From positions 1 through 64,000 of the forward strand of contig JAMCUL010000008.1 of NCBI GenBank assembly GCA_023381355.1: a stretch of 64,000 bases of DNA, written 5' to 3'. The position numbers and the translations under genes are program-made. This DNA is from Thermoplasmatota archaeon. Its GTDB lineage: Archaea; Thermoplasmatota; Thermoplasmata; Thermoplasmatales; Thermoplasmataceae. The notes below the pieces were generated by a model. That model was not told where the DNA came from and made no database searches. It saw nothing but the letters and a program-made list of their open reading frames with translations. The stretch's first letter is position 1. Each line of letters starts with the position of its first letter. Of the stretch, positions 35,287 through 44,115 are shown piece by piece.

Positions 35287-35883
35287 ATGGAAGAAAAGGA
35301 TCTTTATGAGAAAGGTGAAGAAAAATTTGGTTTCTTTACATCACGGGGATATTCAATATCGCGAATTGTCCCAACAATGCGTCATTTTTACCGTTTTGTG
35401 CTTAACGATCTGAAGAAGTTTGAATTTGAAACCCTTATCGATATCGGCTCTGGTGATGGTTATGTACTGTCGCGTATGGCTTCAATTGATAAGGGGAAGA
35501 CCCTCGTAGGGCTTGATCCGTCTCCGCACATGGTATATGTCTCATCGAGAAAGTGGAGGAACGTTTCACCAGGAAGATTGAAATTTGTTGCTGGATCGAG
35601 CAGGGAAATTCCCGAGACATTGAAGGGCGATCTCATATATACGACGCTTTCATTTCACCACTGGAAAGACAGGGAAAAATCAGTTCCATACGTAATGGAA
35701 CATCTCAACAGTGGCGGAGTCTTCAACATATATGAGGTTGAATACAACGGGGAGCTGAGCAGGAGATTTGTCAGGTCTCATACCGTCAAAAGAGAGTTGT
35801 TTGAAAAAATAGGAAAGGAACTGAATGTAAAATACGAGATAGTGGAAGATAATGGATTCATAAGATGTTCTTTTAAAAAATAA
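35287..35883 (+). CDS. Class I SAM-dependent methyltransferase
   Basis: A 198-residue methyltransferase: motif I TLIDIGSGDGYVLSRMA, then TLVGLDPSPHMVYVSSRK and the FVAGSSREIPE segment, DLIYTTLSFHHWKDRE (motif IV-like), and GGVFNIYEVEYNG. It fits the methyltransferase domain 11/25 type, acting on a small molecule. Substrate unknown. The start ATG follows an AT-rich stretch. It ends convergent to a rhodanese gene, with a shared hairpin between them. Confidence 0.82.
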   Translation: MEEKDLYEKGEEKFGFFTSRGYSISRIVPTMRHFYRFVLNDLKKFEFETLIDIGSGDGYVLSRMASIDKGKTLVGLDPSPHMVYVSSRKWRNVSPGRLKFVAGSSREIPETLKGDLIYTTLSFHHWKDREKSVPYVMEHLNSGGVFNIYEVEYNGELSRRFVRSHTVKRELFEKIGKELNVKYEIVEDNGFIRCSFKK

Positions 35884-35893
35884 AAACTATTAT

Positions 35894-35914
35894 AAACTCA
35901 CTTCCTGTGAGTTT
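35894..35914. terminator. Shared bidirectional hairpin between convergent genes
   Basis: AAACTCAC (35894-35901) pairs perfectly with GTGAGTTT (35907-35914) across a five-base loop. It sits between the methyltransferase stop and the rhodanese stop, overlapping the last codons of the latter. On the minus strand a T-rich tail follows, so it looks like a terminator for at least the rhodanese gene. Confidence 0.5.
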
Positions 35915-36251
35915 CAATTTTCTTGTTTGCAGCCTTCCAGGCTCCCATCCCACCTGAAAGATGCGATATATTCCTGTATCCTTTTCTATTGAGGATCCAG
36001 GCGGCCTTCCTGCTTCTGTGTCCGGTAGCGCAAACAAACAGGTAATTCTCATCTGTTCCGAGGTCCTTCAGCCGCTTCTTGATCTCAGAGAGCGGAATAT
36101 GTTCAATATTTGGTATATGTCCACTCCTGTATTCCATTTCCGTCCTAACATCAATCACTTTTGTTGAACCTTCCTGCATTATTTTTTCTACATCTTCAGG
36201 AGTCAGGTTTTTTAGGCCTGGAGGCTCCCTGAAATAATCCATTAAACTCAT
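35898..36251 (-). CDS. Rhodanese-like sulfurtransferase
   Basis: A 117-residue single-domain rhodanese, cytoplasmic. VIDVRTEMEYRSGHIPN opens the domain and LFVCATGHRSRKAAWIL holds the active-site Cys74 with the six-residue loop CATGHR, followed by LSGGMGAWK. The loop resembles single-domain sulfurtransferases of the GlpE/PspE group rather than phosphatases. Sulfur acceptor unknown. The start ATG at 36251 fits the family, with PEDVEKIM starting the usual N-terminal helix. Confidence 0.88.
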   Translation of the reverse strand: MSLMDYFREPPGLKNLTPEDVEKIMQEGSTKVIDVRTEMEYRSGHIPNIEHIPLSEIKKRLKDLGTDENYLFVCATGHRSRKAAWILNRKGYRNISHLSGGMGAWKAANKKIETHRK

Positions 36252-36290
36252 TATTTAACATCATGAGTCAGTGTTTAAATTTTTTCCCGG

Positions 36291-36626
36291 TTATTTCCTG
36301 AAACTCTTTCTTATAAAGTACCTGATACAATCCATATACCTGTCATGATGGTCTGATGCTTTCAGGCAGATATAATCAATTATATCCTGTTCATTCAAAA
36401 TTCTTTCGAGACTCATTTTTTCGGGGGCAAAATCGATCAAATTCATGGTCTTGAATGATCCAATCCTTCCCCTGCTCTCTATCAATCTTTTAATGAAATC
36501 GTCTGTTTGCCTTATGTTCCTTTCAATTTCCCTTTCAATATCCGAAACCCGCATTCCTGTTTTCCTGGATATATACTTCACCGATTTATTCCTGCAGCGA
36601 AGCTCAAAGATCTCATCCAGATCCAT
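36291..36626 (-). CDS. Hypothetical protein with helix-turn-helix-like N-terminus
   Basis: A 111-residue all-helical protein. Residues 10-36 (RCRNKSVKYISRKTGMRVSD, then IEREIERN) have the spacing of a helix-turn-helix as found in sigma-like or phage repressor domains. The rest is a charged helical domain with DIIDYICLKASDHHDRYMDC. A DNA-binding role is only a suggestion. It is upstream of the rhodanese gene on the same strand, 39 nt away, so they may be co-transcribed. Confidence 0.6.
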   Translation of the reverse strand: MDLDEIFELRCRNKSVKYISRKTGMRVSDIEREIERNIRQTDDFIKRLIESRGRIGSFKTMNLIDFAPEKMSLERILNEQDIIDYICLKASDHHDRYMDCIRYFIRKSFRK

Positions 36627-36771
36627 ATGGCTCTATATTGAAGAATTGAAGTTAAATATAGCTCGTTTTTTAAAGGACAGGAGAGGATTGTGAAAGTTAT
36701 TAGATCTGGAGTACCGTGGATCACTGACAGTTAAGCTACCGGTTTTATTCCTTCAAATTTAATTTGAAATC

Positions 36772-37131
36772 ATGAAAGTAGCAATTCCAGCAGAAAACGG
36801 ATATGTGGGGGGCCCAGGCGAGTCACCGGAGGTTGAGGTTTTCCAGGTAACAGACGGCAGGTTGGATCTCATTGAAAAATACAGGAATCCGGCTTTGACG
36901 GCTGAGCACACAAAGGGAATATTCATGATAAAGTCAGCAATGGAGCGTGGTTGCGAGGCTCTGATACTTGGAGAAGCTGGTGCTCCAGCATTTAATTACA
37001 CAAAGGGAAGGATAAAAATTTACAATGGAAATGGGATGAAGACGGAGGATGCCATGAATAAATTCGTCGCCGGTGGGCTTCCGGAAATGACAGGGCCCTC
37101 GGAACAGGGACATCACCATCATTCCATTTAG
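36772..37131 (+). CDS. NifX/NifB-like (MTH1175-type) protein with His-rich tail
   Basis: A 119-residue protein of the dinitrogenase iron-molybdenum cofactor biosynthesis fold: MKVAIPAENGYVGGPGESPE, FQVTDGRLDLIEKYRN, IKSAMERGCEALILGEAGAP and VAGGLPEM. The tail ends with GHHHHSI, a plausible metal-binding site. The organism shows no nitrogenase in this window, and such stand-alone proteins are common in archaea; a role in binding an iron-sulfur or other metal cluster is likely. A TTTTATT box lies about 26 nt upstream. Confidence 0.82.
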   Translation: MKVAIPAENGYVGGPGESPEVEVFQVTDGRLDLIEKYRNPALTAEHTKGIFMIKSAMERGCEALILGEAGAPAFNYTKGRIKIYNGNGMKTEDAMNKFVAGGLPEMTGPSEQGHHHHSI

Positions 37132-37185
37132 ATCAGAACCTGTAACACGCAGTAATATGGTAAAGAATTCCCCTGGAGATATAGC

Positions 37186-37443
37186 TTACTCTATGGAATA
37201 TTCTTCAATCAGGAGTATCAGGTATCTTTTCATTTCTTCCGAAGGATGTTCCATAGATCCCATGTCAATGCGCATGTCATACAGGTCTGCATACAGTTTT
37301 CCGAAGTCTGTATGAAAGTGAAGGATTCCCTTTCCTTTGAAATAGAAATGACCTGGTGTCTTTTCCCTGATATTTCGAATTTTTCTGATATTATCGAGGA
37401 GATCCTCCAGGTTTTTAAGATCCTCAATAGATGCATGCCTCAT
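37186..37443 (-). CDS. Small conserved hypothetical protein
   Basis: An 85-residue protein (MRHASIEDLKNLEDLLDNIR start) with a helical first half, a strand-rich GHFYFKGKGILHFHTDFGKL centre and a C-terminal helix. An in-frame TTG at 37464 is possible, but the ATG at 37443 has an ATTAAAT box about 27-30 nt upstream, supporting a leaderless message. It is divergent from the M13 peptidase gene. No family is recognised. Confidence 0.6.
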   Translation of the reverse strand: MRHASIEDLKNLEDLLDNIRKIRNIREKTPGHFYFKGKGILHFHTDFGKLYADLYDMRIDMGSMEHPSEEMKRYLILLIEEYSIE

Positions 37444-37463
37444 ATTTACATAAGAAGGCGTCA

Positions 37464-37477
37464 AGATTTAATAGAAT
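37464..37477. promoter_or_regulatory. Overlapping divergent TATA region
   Basis: A single AT-rich core (AGATTTAATAGAATT) lies about 24-26 nt before the ATG of the peptidase (37494, plus) and about 27-30 nt before the ATG of the small protein (37443, minus). It can act as TATA box in either direction. Confidence 0.45.
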
Positions 37478-37493
37478 TTACCCATGTTATATG

Positions 37494-39485
37494 ATGGAAA
37501 AGGAAGGAAAAGGAAACGCATCAGTCGGGAAAAACATAGGGTTTTCAGGATCATATATGGATACAACCGTGGATCCGTATGTAGACTTCTACAGGTATGC
37601 AAATGGAAAATGGCTGGACTCAAACCCAATACCTCCAGACAAAACCGGGTGGGGTGCATTCTCCGAACTCAGGGACATGAATCTTCAGCGAATGAAGGAA
37701 ATTCTTGAAGAATGTTCAACGAAATGTACAGACGAGGGCAAATCAAACACTGATTTAGTGGGAAGATTCTACAAGTCTGTGATGAATACTGCAGAAATTG
37801 AGAAGAGAAGATTTGACGATGTCAGTCCATACATTGATAAAATTGAGGGCGCAACATCGATGGAGGCACTTTTTAAGGAGATTGTACATCTGCATCAATC
37901 TGGAATATTTCCATTTTTCAGCACATTTTCCAATAACGATGAAAAAAACAGTTCAGTATATGCATTTTATTTTTATCAGGGTGGACTCTCTCTTCCTAAC
38001 CGGGATTATTATCTTGAAGAAAAATTCAGGGAAGTAAGGGATTATTATAAAGAGTATGTAATAAAGGCATGGGAGATGTATGGCCACAGTAGGTCTACTG
38101 CTGAGGAGGAAGCATCATCTATAGTGAAAACTGAAACGGAAATAGCAAAGGCCAGCAGAAAACAGGAGGATCTGAGGGATGCAGAAAGAAATTACAATAA
38201 ATTAACCGTGGTGGATTTCAACAGCCGGTACAGCTCCCTGAACCTTGAAAATTACCTCGCAGGAATCGGTGTCAGGAAAGCAGATTATGTAATAGTGGGG
38301 CAGCCTGAATACCTTGATTTTGCATCCAGATTCCTGAAGGAAGGGGAAATTGAGGAGCTGAAAATCTATGTTAAGTGGATTGTTCTGAACAGTTTCATGC
38401 CAATGTTGCATAAGGAGGCTGAGGATCTTCACTTTGACATGTTTTTCAGGAAAATAATGGGCCAGAAGGAACCTGAGGATAGATGGAAAAAAGCAGTTCG
38501 TACCGTAGACACGTCAATAGGCGAAGCCCTTGGTGAACTTTACATGCAAAAATACTTCGGGGAGGATTCAAGGAAAAAAATGAATGTCATGATAGAGGAA
38601 ATAAAGGATGTATTCAGGGAGAAGATAAAATCACTGGACTGGATGAGTGATGGAACCAGGGAAAAAGCACTTCAAAAATTCTCCAGGTTCAGGGCCAAGA
38701 TAGGCGGGCCGGTCAGGTTCAGGGATTATACATCTGTGGAAATACTGCCTGATGATTATGCTGGAAACGTTATGCGTGCCAGCAGGTTTGAGATACGAAG
38801 ACAGGCAGAAAGAGTGGGAAATGAGGTCGACAGGGAGGAATGGTACATGACTCCTCCAACTGTCAATGCTTATTTCAATCCCACAGAAAATGAGATAGTA
38901 TTCCCAGCTGGGATCATCCAGCCACCGTTCTTTGATCCATCTGCGGATGATCCGGTTAACTATGGAGGTATTGGCAGTGTTATATGCCACGAAATAACCC
39001 ATGGATATGACGATCAGGGCAGGCGATATGATGATGCAGGAAACTTAAGAGACTGGTGGACGGAAGAGGACGCGGCAAAATTTACGGAAAAGGCAAAGCA
39101 GATTTCTGATCTGTATGGTTCCCTTGAGTCGGTTCCCGGCTTCAGGGTAAATGGGCAGCTGACTCTGGGAGAAAATATTGCTGACTTTGGCGGAATAAGT
39201 ATATCCTATGCAGCCCTGCAAAAACATCTTGCGAACCATCCTGAATTAAGGAGGGAAATAGATGGGTTCACACCTGAACAGAGGTTCTTCCTTTCCTGTG
39301 CACAGATATGGAGGCAGAACATAAGGGAGGAGATGGCCAGGATGTTAATATCCATCGATCCCCACTCACCTGGAAAGTTCAGGGGAATGGTTCCATTGTA
39401 TAACCATCCGGAATTTGTCAGGGCATTCAAATCCACCGGAGGTCTGAATAAGCCGGTTTACTGCAGGGATATAATCATATGGTGA
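37494..39485 (+). CDS. M13 family zinc metallopeptidase (neprilysin-like)
   Basis: A 663-residue endopeptidase acting on short peptides. The zinc site reads VICHEITHGYDDQG (His499, Glu500, His503), with third ligand Glu560 in GENIADFGG and Asp564. The substrate-binding NAYFNPTENEIVFPAG and the N-terminal DPYVDFYRYANGKWLDSNPI are family marks. Human family members end in CxxW; here the end is CRDIIIW. No signal peptide is seen, so it should act in the cytoplasm on imported peptides, consistent with the peptide transporter in this window. The start at 37491/37494 is chosen for the promoter spacing over 37431. Confidence 0.93.
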   Translation: MEKEGKGNASVGKNIGFSGSYMDTTVDPYVDFYRYANGKWLDSNPIPPDKTGWGAFSELRDMNLQRMKEILEECSTKCTDEGKSNTDLVGRFYKSVMNTAEIEKRRFDDVSPYIDKIEGATSMEALFKEIVHLHQSGIFPFFSTFSNNDEKNSSVYAFYFYQGGLSLPNRDYYLEEKFREVRDYYKEYVIKAWEMYGHSRSTAEEEASSIVKTETEIAKASRKQEDLRDAERNYNKLTVVDFNSRYSSLNLENYLAGIGVRKADYVIVGQPEYLDFASRFLKEGEIEELKIYVKWIVLNSFMPMLHKEAEDLHFDMFFRKIMGQKEPEDRWKKAVRTVDTSIGEALGELYMQKYFGEDSRKKMNVMIEEIKDVFREKIKSLDWMSDGTREKALQKFSRFRAKIGGPVRFRDYTSVEILPDDYAGNVMRASRFEIRRQAERVGNEVDREEWYMTPPTVNAYFNPTENEIVFPAGIIQPPFFDPSADDPVNYGGIGSVICHEITHGYDDQGRRYDDAGNLRDWWTEEDAAKFTEKAKQISDLYGSLESVPGFRVNGQLTLGENIADFGGISISYAALQKHLANHPELRREIDGFTPEQRFFLSCAQIWRQNIREEMARMLISIDPHSPGKFRGMVPLYNHPEFVRAFKSTGGLNKPVYCRDIIIW

Positions 39486-39657
39486 TCCATTTGAATATTC
39501 AGCCCTGATATTCTGGGCGAAGTGAAAGAGAATTGAATCAGGTAAATCTCATGAGTTCTCTTAAAATTCCCTGACATTTTGCTTTTTTCTCATTGCTGTG
39601 CACATTACAGTTTAATAATGGTCAGAATTTGAAAACGACTAAAAATAATTTATCACT

Positions 39658-39677
39658 CTGGATCAGGGTCTATCCAG
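39658..39677 (-). terminator. Terminator-like hairpin after the 3-hydroxyacyl-CoA dehydrogenase gene
   Basis: CTGGAT (39658-39663) pairs with ATCCAG (39672-39677) across eight bases. On the minus strand it starts three bases after the stop codon and is followed within about 15 nt by TTATTTTTAG. Confidence 0.5.
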
Positions 39678-39680
39678 ATG

Positions 39681-40637
39681 TCATTTTTCCCTGTGATCAT
39701 AGAAACCTTTCCCTGACTTCATGCCAATCCAACCAGCATCCACAAGCTGCTTGATTGTTCTTGGAGGCATGTAGAAATCTCCCAGATCTCTTCTGAAGCT
39801 TTCCATCACATGATACAGTATATCAATGCCAACATAATCGGCAAGCTCAAATGGACCCATGGGCATTCCAGCACCCTTCTTCATCCCTATATCGACGGTT
39901 CTGTAATCAGCAACTCCAGACTCAACCACCTTCACAGCCTCGGTTATCATGGGTATCAAAATTCTGTTTACAACAAACCCTGGGGATTCCCTGGCTCTTA
40001 TGGTTACAATATTCTCCCGGTTGTTTCTCTTTCCACTGAAGAATTCCATGACGCTGGTCACGACGCTCTCATCAGTCTGAAGTGCAGGGACAACCTCCAC
40101 GAGAGGCATAAGGTATGCAGGATTGAAGAAGTGGATTACAATTGCCTTCTCAGGGTGTTTATAATGGGATGCCATTTCAGTAATGTTAAGCGAGGAAGTG
40201 TTTGAGGCCATTATTGCATTGTCTTTTAGAAAATCAGATATTTCCCTGAAGAGTTTATTTTTTACTCCCTGATCCTCAAATACTGCCTCTATGACCAGAT
40301 CCACATCCCTGAAATCTTCGAAAGTATCCGTAACCTTCAGTTTCTCAATTAATTTTTCAACATCAGGAGGTGATGGAAACGATTCCCTCAGTTTTTTCAC
40401 CTGATCCGGAGATAAATCAACACCAAATCTTTCCATCCTCTTGATTTCCCTTTCCGGAAGATTCCTGGTGTAATTTTCCATTTCCTTCAGGTACTTCCTT
40501 ACATTCTCCCTTCCTTTTTCTGCGAGCTGTATATTCTGATCCTTAATGATGACCTGGACTCCATTAAGAATTAATACTTCTGCAATTCCAGAACCCATCG
40601 CTCCTGCACCTACAATTCCCACCTTTTTGATCTCCAT
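39681..40637 (-). CDS. 3-hydroxyacyl-CoA dehydrogenase
   Basis: A 318-residue NAD-dependent enzyme that oxidises L-3-hydroxyacyl-CoA to 3-ketoacyl-CoA, in fatty or amino acid oxidation. The NAD fold begins VGIVGAGAMGSGIAEVLILN; SNTSSLNITEMA, HFFNPAYLMPLVEVV and the GFVVNRILIPMITEA helix hold catalytic residues, and the C-terminal domain has GPFELADYVGIDI. There is no enoyl-CoA hydratase fusion. An imperfect 20-base palindrome sits between its TATA box and the ATG, suggesting a repressor. It is monocistronic. Confidence 0.93.
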   Translation of the reverse strand: MEIKKVGIVGAGAMGSGIAEVLILNGVQVIIKDQNIQLAEKGRENVRKYLKEMENYTRNLPEREIKRMERFGVDLSPDQVKKLRESFPSPPDVEKLIEKLKVTDTFEDFRDVDLVIEAVFEDQGVKNKLFREISDFLKDNAIMASNTSSLNITEMASHYKHPEKAIVIHFFNPAYLMPLVEVVPALQTDESVVTSVMEFFSGKRNNRENIVTIRARESPGFVVNRILIPMITEAVKVVESGVADYRTVDIGMKKGAGMPMGPFELADYVGIDILYHVMESFRRDLGDFYMPPRTIKQLVDAGWIGMKSGKGFYDHREK

Positions 40638-40657
40638 AATATTGCGATTGCAACATT
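40638..40657 (-). promoter_or_regulatory. Imperfect palindrome between TATA box and start of the dehydrogenase gene
   Basis: On the minus strand, AATGTTGCAATCGCAATATT matches its own reverse complement at 16 of 20 positions (core TTGC-N4-GCAA). It fills the gap between a TATA-like ATAATTATAA (40656-40668) and the ATG at 40637, where a bound regulator would prevent initiation. Confidence 0.5.
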
Positions 40658-40908
40658 ATAATTATCTGTTTTCACACTTCCTATCCCTTTAATATGACAT
40701 GAACTCACCGCTGTTTTTTAGAAATCATGTTTTTAGTAAAAATAGCCTGCGCCAAAAGAAGGCCAGTTTAGAAGATTCTAATAAGGAACCTGGTTTGATC
40801 ATCAGATGATAATGGATGTGGATGAGAAGTCGTTCCAGGAAATTCAATGGCTTATAAGTTTACAACATAATGTGAAAAGTATAAGAAACATAATTATAAT
40901 TGGCTACA

Positions 40909-41484
40909 ATGAATGAAAATTCTGAAAAGAAAATGGGAGCATTTCTGATACTGATTGGCCTGCTGGAATTTTATATTTTTACGAATATTGCAGAATTTGT
41001 TCAGCCGGTATACAGTGTGTCACACAACTCCATAAGTCATCTGGGCATAGCAACTGACCCTTATATTTTCAACGGCGCAATAATTGTTCTAGGAATTTGT
41101 GAAATTGTGGGTGGATATTTCTTCCGGAAGTACAGCATGGCATTTTTCATATTCATGTTCCTTGCTGGCATCGGTTCAGCGGGTGTGGGAATCTTCAACG
41201 AAAACTATGGGTACATACACTTTGTGTTTGCTGTATTTGCATTCCTTCTGGGAGCTGCAGCATCTTACATAATCCTGTATAGGGAGAGGAAGCCGATCAC
41301 CGTAATCTGGGCAATTCTGGGAACAATCTCCATTATTGCACTGATACTATTTGGAATAGGAATACTCGGAAAGGATACCTTCTTCTACTTTGGTCTGGGA
41401 GAGGGAGGGATGGAGAGGATGATACTAATACCTGACGTAATGTGGGCTCTGGGGTATACCTCATCAGTCATGTACAGTGATTGA
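40909..41484 (+). CDS. DUF998-family membrane protein (second copy)
   Basis: A 191-residue protein with six predicted helices. The first outward loop reads SHNSISHLG, corresponding to the LSDLG position of the copy at 33725; a GIFNENYGYIHFVFAVFAF helix matches the second signature of the family. It is only distantly similar to that copy. The ATG at 40909 (a TTG at 40900 is possible) is favoured by a TATAAGAAA box about 26 nt upstream. Function unknown. Confidence 0.7.
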   Translation: MNENSEKKMGAFLILIGLLEFYIFTNIAEFVQPVYSVSHNSISHLGIATDPYIFNGAIIVLGICEIVGGYFFRKYSMAFFIFMFLAGIGSAGVGIFNENYGYIHFVFAVFAFLLGAAASYIILYRERKPITVIWAILGTISIIALILFGIGILGKDTFFYFGLGEGGMERMILIPDVMWALGYTSSVMYSD

Positions 41485-41690
41485 ATGAGGACAATTTCTC
41501 ACCCATCTTTATCGTCATCTCATTTACTGGCAGTATCTGGAAAGATAGATCGTGTAATCATCAATCCACCATATTGAGTTTAAGACAAATGCGATTTGCC
41601 ATGGTTCATTATAGGGCAATAATTTCACATTTCTGCCTGATGGAATTCCAGCCGTCAATCCGATTACATAGTCTTCTTGCTTATACCATC

Positions 41691-44096
41691 TTAGGCACCT
41701 GATTTATTAAGTTTATCGTAAATTAATCTCAATCCATCCTCGACCAGGAACCATATGAAGGAATAGGCAACAATTAACAGGGCTATGAGGTTTCCAATTG
41801 GTGCAACTCCAAGTCCGAATGCTGTCAGCAAATACCCAACAACCATGGTTGACATCAGTGCAAGGAAAAGCTGAATGCTTGGCTTTACCTTCCAGAACGG
41901 CTTCCTTGTTCTGGTTACAAACATGGTCAGATGCCCTGAAACGATCAACTTGAGGAATACAAGGGATAAGATTTCAGGTATTCCAAGATGGAAAACAGAG
42001 AGCCCTATGAATACCAGCAGTAGAGTCTCAAAGGCTCCCATGGTACCCAGGACCGCGGATAGTCCTCCTATGTATTTCATCCTCCACCGTTCAGGCGTGT
42101 GGTGGTAAATCACATTATCTGTTGATACTGCTATTATCGGGATATCATTGAGGAGAGACAGAATTATAAGCATAAAGGCAGAGACAGGATAAAAGTGCCA
42201 CAGGACTATTGCAACAGTAACAAACAAAAGTATCCTCAGTGTTTCCGTTACCCTGTAAAGAACATAACTCTGCATTCTCTGGAAAATTCTCCTGCCTTCT
42301 TCCACCGCGGTAATTATGGTAGACAGCCCAGAATCTGTAAGAACTATATCAGCTGCTGCCCTGGCTGCGTCAGTTGCTCCCTGAACAGCTATTCCCACCT
42401 GGGCTTCCTTTAGTGCGGGAGCGTCATTGACACCATCTCCAGTCATTCCTGTAATGTGGCCCAGCTTTTCCATGCCCTTCACAATCAGGTACTTGTCCTC
42501 TGGATATACTCCTGCAAATGTGCCAGCTTCTTCTATTTCCTCCCATTTTCCACTTCCTACGGCTTCTTTTATGTCCTTAGACTTTAACACTCTTGGCTTC
42601 AGCCCAAGCTCCTTAGCAACCTCGGTGGCTATAGCCTCATTATCTCCCGTTATCATTTTTATGTCTATGCCCATCTGCTCAGCCCGGGCAACAGTCTCCT
42701 TCGAATCCTCTCTCAGGGGGTCAGAAAGAGGTATAAGACCGGCAAACTGGCACCCTGTCTCACTCTCCTTAGCAACGGCAATGATCCTGTATCCCATTTG
42801 CCCGTACTCATTTACTTTTGCAATTATCAAGTCCTTCTGGTCTGGCTTGCAGATGGAAAGAATAGTGTTGGGCTCTCCCTTCATAACCTTGAAGTTTTTA
42901 CCATTCAAGGATACAGTTGCCTCAGTTCTTTTATTAGCAGGATCAAAGGGAATGAATTCTTTCCTCTCATATTGTTTATCCGGTGTTCCATTAAGGGAAA
43001 CAAATATTGCCTGGTCTATAGCATCAGCATCCTCACGCGTAGAAGCAAGAGATGCATACAGAAGAACATCATTCCTGCTGAACTCGCCAAATGACGTAAT
43101 TTCTCCTACCGTAAGGGAATTCTTTGTCAGGGTTCCTGTCTTGTCTGAGCAAAGGACATCCATGCTCGCAAGCTCCTCGATTGATACGAGCCTTGTCACT
43201 ATTGCTTTTTTTTCGGCAAGAGAGATCGCTCCCAGTGCCATGGTGACCGTTAAAACAACTGGAAGCGCAATAGGGATGCTTGCGACCAGGAGGATGAGGA
43301 AGAAAAGCAGGTCGCTGAGCAAGGGATATCCCAGATGAACACCATAATAAAATACGAACGCACCAAGGACCAGTGAAATTCCAACCAGAAAGTAAACAAT
43401 CTTTGAAACAATCTTTGATAGGCCGGTCACATTGGATGCCGTTGCAACCAGGTGGGTTGTCTTCCCAAAGAATGTGTCTTCCCCTGTTGCGGTGACAACT
43501 GCACTCATTTCTCCCTGCTTTATTATTGATGCTGAAAACACCACATCTCCGAGGTGAGCCTCAACCGGAAGAGATTCTCCCGTAAGTGCAGATTGATCAA
43601 CTGATAAGAATTTTCCATCAATCAGTTTACCATCGGCAGGTACCACATCGCCCATTCTAAGCCTGATCACATCTCCCCGGACAAGATTCTTAGCCTCCAA
43701 AGTCTGCCATGTACCATCCCTCAGTACCCTAGACTTTAACGCAAGTTTCTGCATCAGCTGTTTGACTGCATTGCCAGCACTCCGCTCCTGCAGGAAAGTG
43801 ACTATGATATTCGTAATAAGCAGGATCAGGATCAGTGCAAAATCATCCCAGTGGCTAATAATTGCAGAAACAATCGCCGCAGCCTCTATAGCTGCAGGCA
43901 TAGGCCCGTAAAAATAAAGAAGGAATTTCTTTACCGGGTTCACCTTCTTTTCAGATATATCGTTATACCCTTCATTTGCTATTCTGTTGCTTGCCTCAGT
44001 GGTCGTAAGACCTTCACGGCTGGAACCAAGTTCCCTGAACGCATCATCCGTCCCGATCTTCGCAAAATCTATGTTTTTTTCAGCATTCAAGCTCAT
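41691..44096 (-). CDS. P3A-type plasma-membrane H+-ATPase
   Basis: An 801-residue P-type pump that exports protons using ATP. The phosphorylated Asp318 lies in LCSDKTGTLTKNSL; other marks are LTGESLPVEAH, the ASIPIALPVVLTVTMALGA helix, FIPFDPANKRTEATV in the nucleotide domain and MTGDGVNDAPALKEAQVGIA. It has about ten helices and no C-terminal regulatory extension of the plant/fungal kind. In an acidophile it helps keep cytoplasmic pH near neutral, though reverse or other-ion use is conceivable. A small PH-like gene lies just upstream on the same strand. Confidence 0.93.
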   Translation of the reverse strand: MSLNAEKNIDFAKIGTDDAFRELGSSREGLTTTEASNRIANEGYNDISEKKVNPVKKFLLYFYGPMPAAIEAAAIVSAIISHWDDFALILILLITNIIVTFLQERSAGNAVKQLMQKLALKSRVLRDGTWQTLEAKNLVRGDVIRLRMGDVVPADGKLIDGKFLSVDQSALTGESLPVEAHLGDVVFSASIIKQGEMSAVVTATGEDTFFGKTTHLVATASNVTGLSKIVSKIVYFLVGISLVLGAFVFYYGVHLGYPLLSDLLFFLILLVASIPIALPVVLTVTMALGAISLAEKKAIVTRLVSIEELASMDVLCSDKTGTLTKNSLTVGEITSFGEFSRNDVLLYASLASTREDADAIDQAIFVSLNGTPDKQYERKEFIPFDPANKRTEATVSLNGKNFKVMKGEPNTILSICKPDQKDLIIAKVNEYGQMGYRIIAVAKESETGCQFAGLIPLSDPLREDSKETVARAEQMGIDIKMITGDNEAIATEVAKELGLKPRVLKSKDIKEAVGSGKWEEIEEAGTFAGVYPEDKYLIVKGMEKLGHITGMTGDGVNDAPALKEAQVGIAVQGATDAARAAADIVLTDSGLSTIITAVEEGRRIFQRMQSYVLYRVTETLRILLFVTVAIVLWHFYPVSAFMLIILSLLNDIPIIAVSTDNVIYHHTPERWRMKYIGGLSAVLGTMGAFETLLLVFIGLSVFHLGIPEILSLVFLKLIVSGHLTMFVTRTRKPFWKVKPSIQLFLALMSTMVVGYLLTAFGLGVAPIGNLIALLIVAYSFIWFLVEDGLRLIYDKLNKSGA

Positions 44097-44115
44097 TGTT
44101 TACGTCCTCCCCTCT

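Noticed and set aside
36291-36626. Toxin-antitoxin antitoxin call for the small helix-turn-helix protein
   Set aside because: No toxin-like partner adjoins it; the neighbour is a rhodanese.
40806-40916. A 36-codon frame overlapping the start of the second DUF998 gene
   Set aside because: The TATA box in this region fits the DUF998 start, not this frame; too short without other evidence.
41485-41690. Open frames on both strands between the DUF998 gene and the H+-ATPase
   Set aside because: A minus-strand stretch (YVIGLTAGIPSGRNVK onward) reads like protein but has no start codon of its own; the plus frame has no support. I treat the gap as non-coding.
42427-43338. A 303-codon plus-strand frame
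   Set aside because: It is antisense to the P-type ATPase core, including the phosphorylation motif, so it is a shadow frame.
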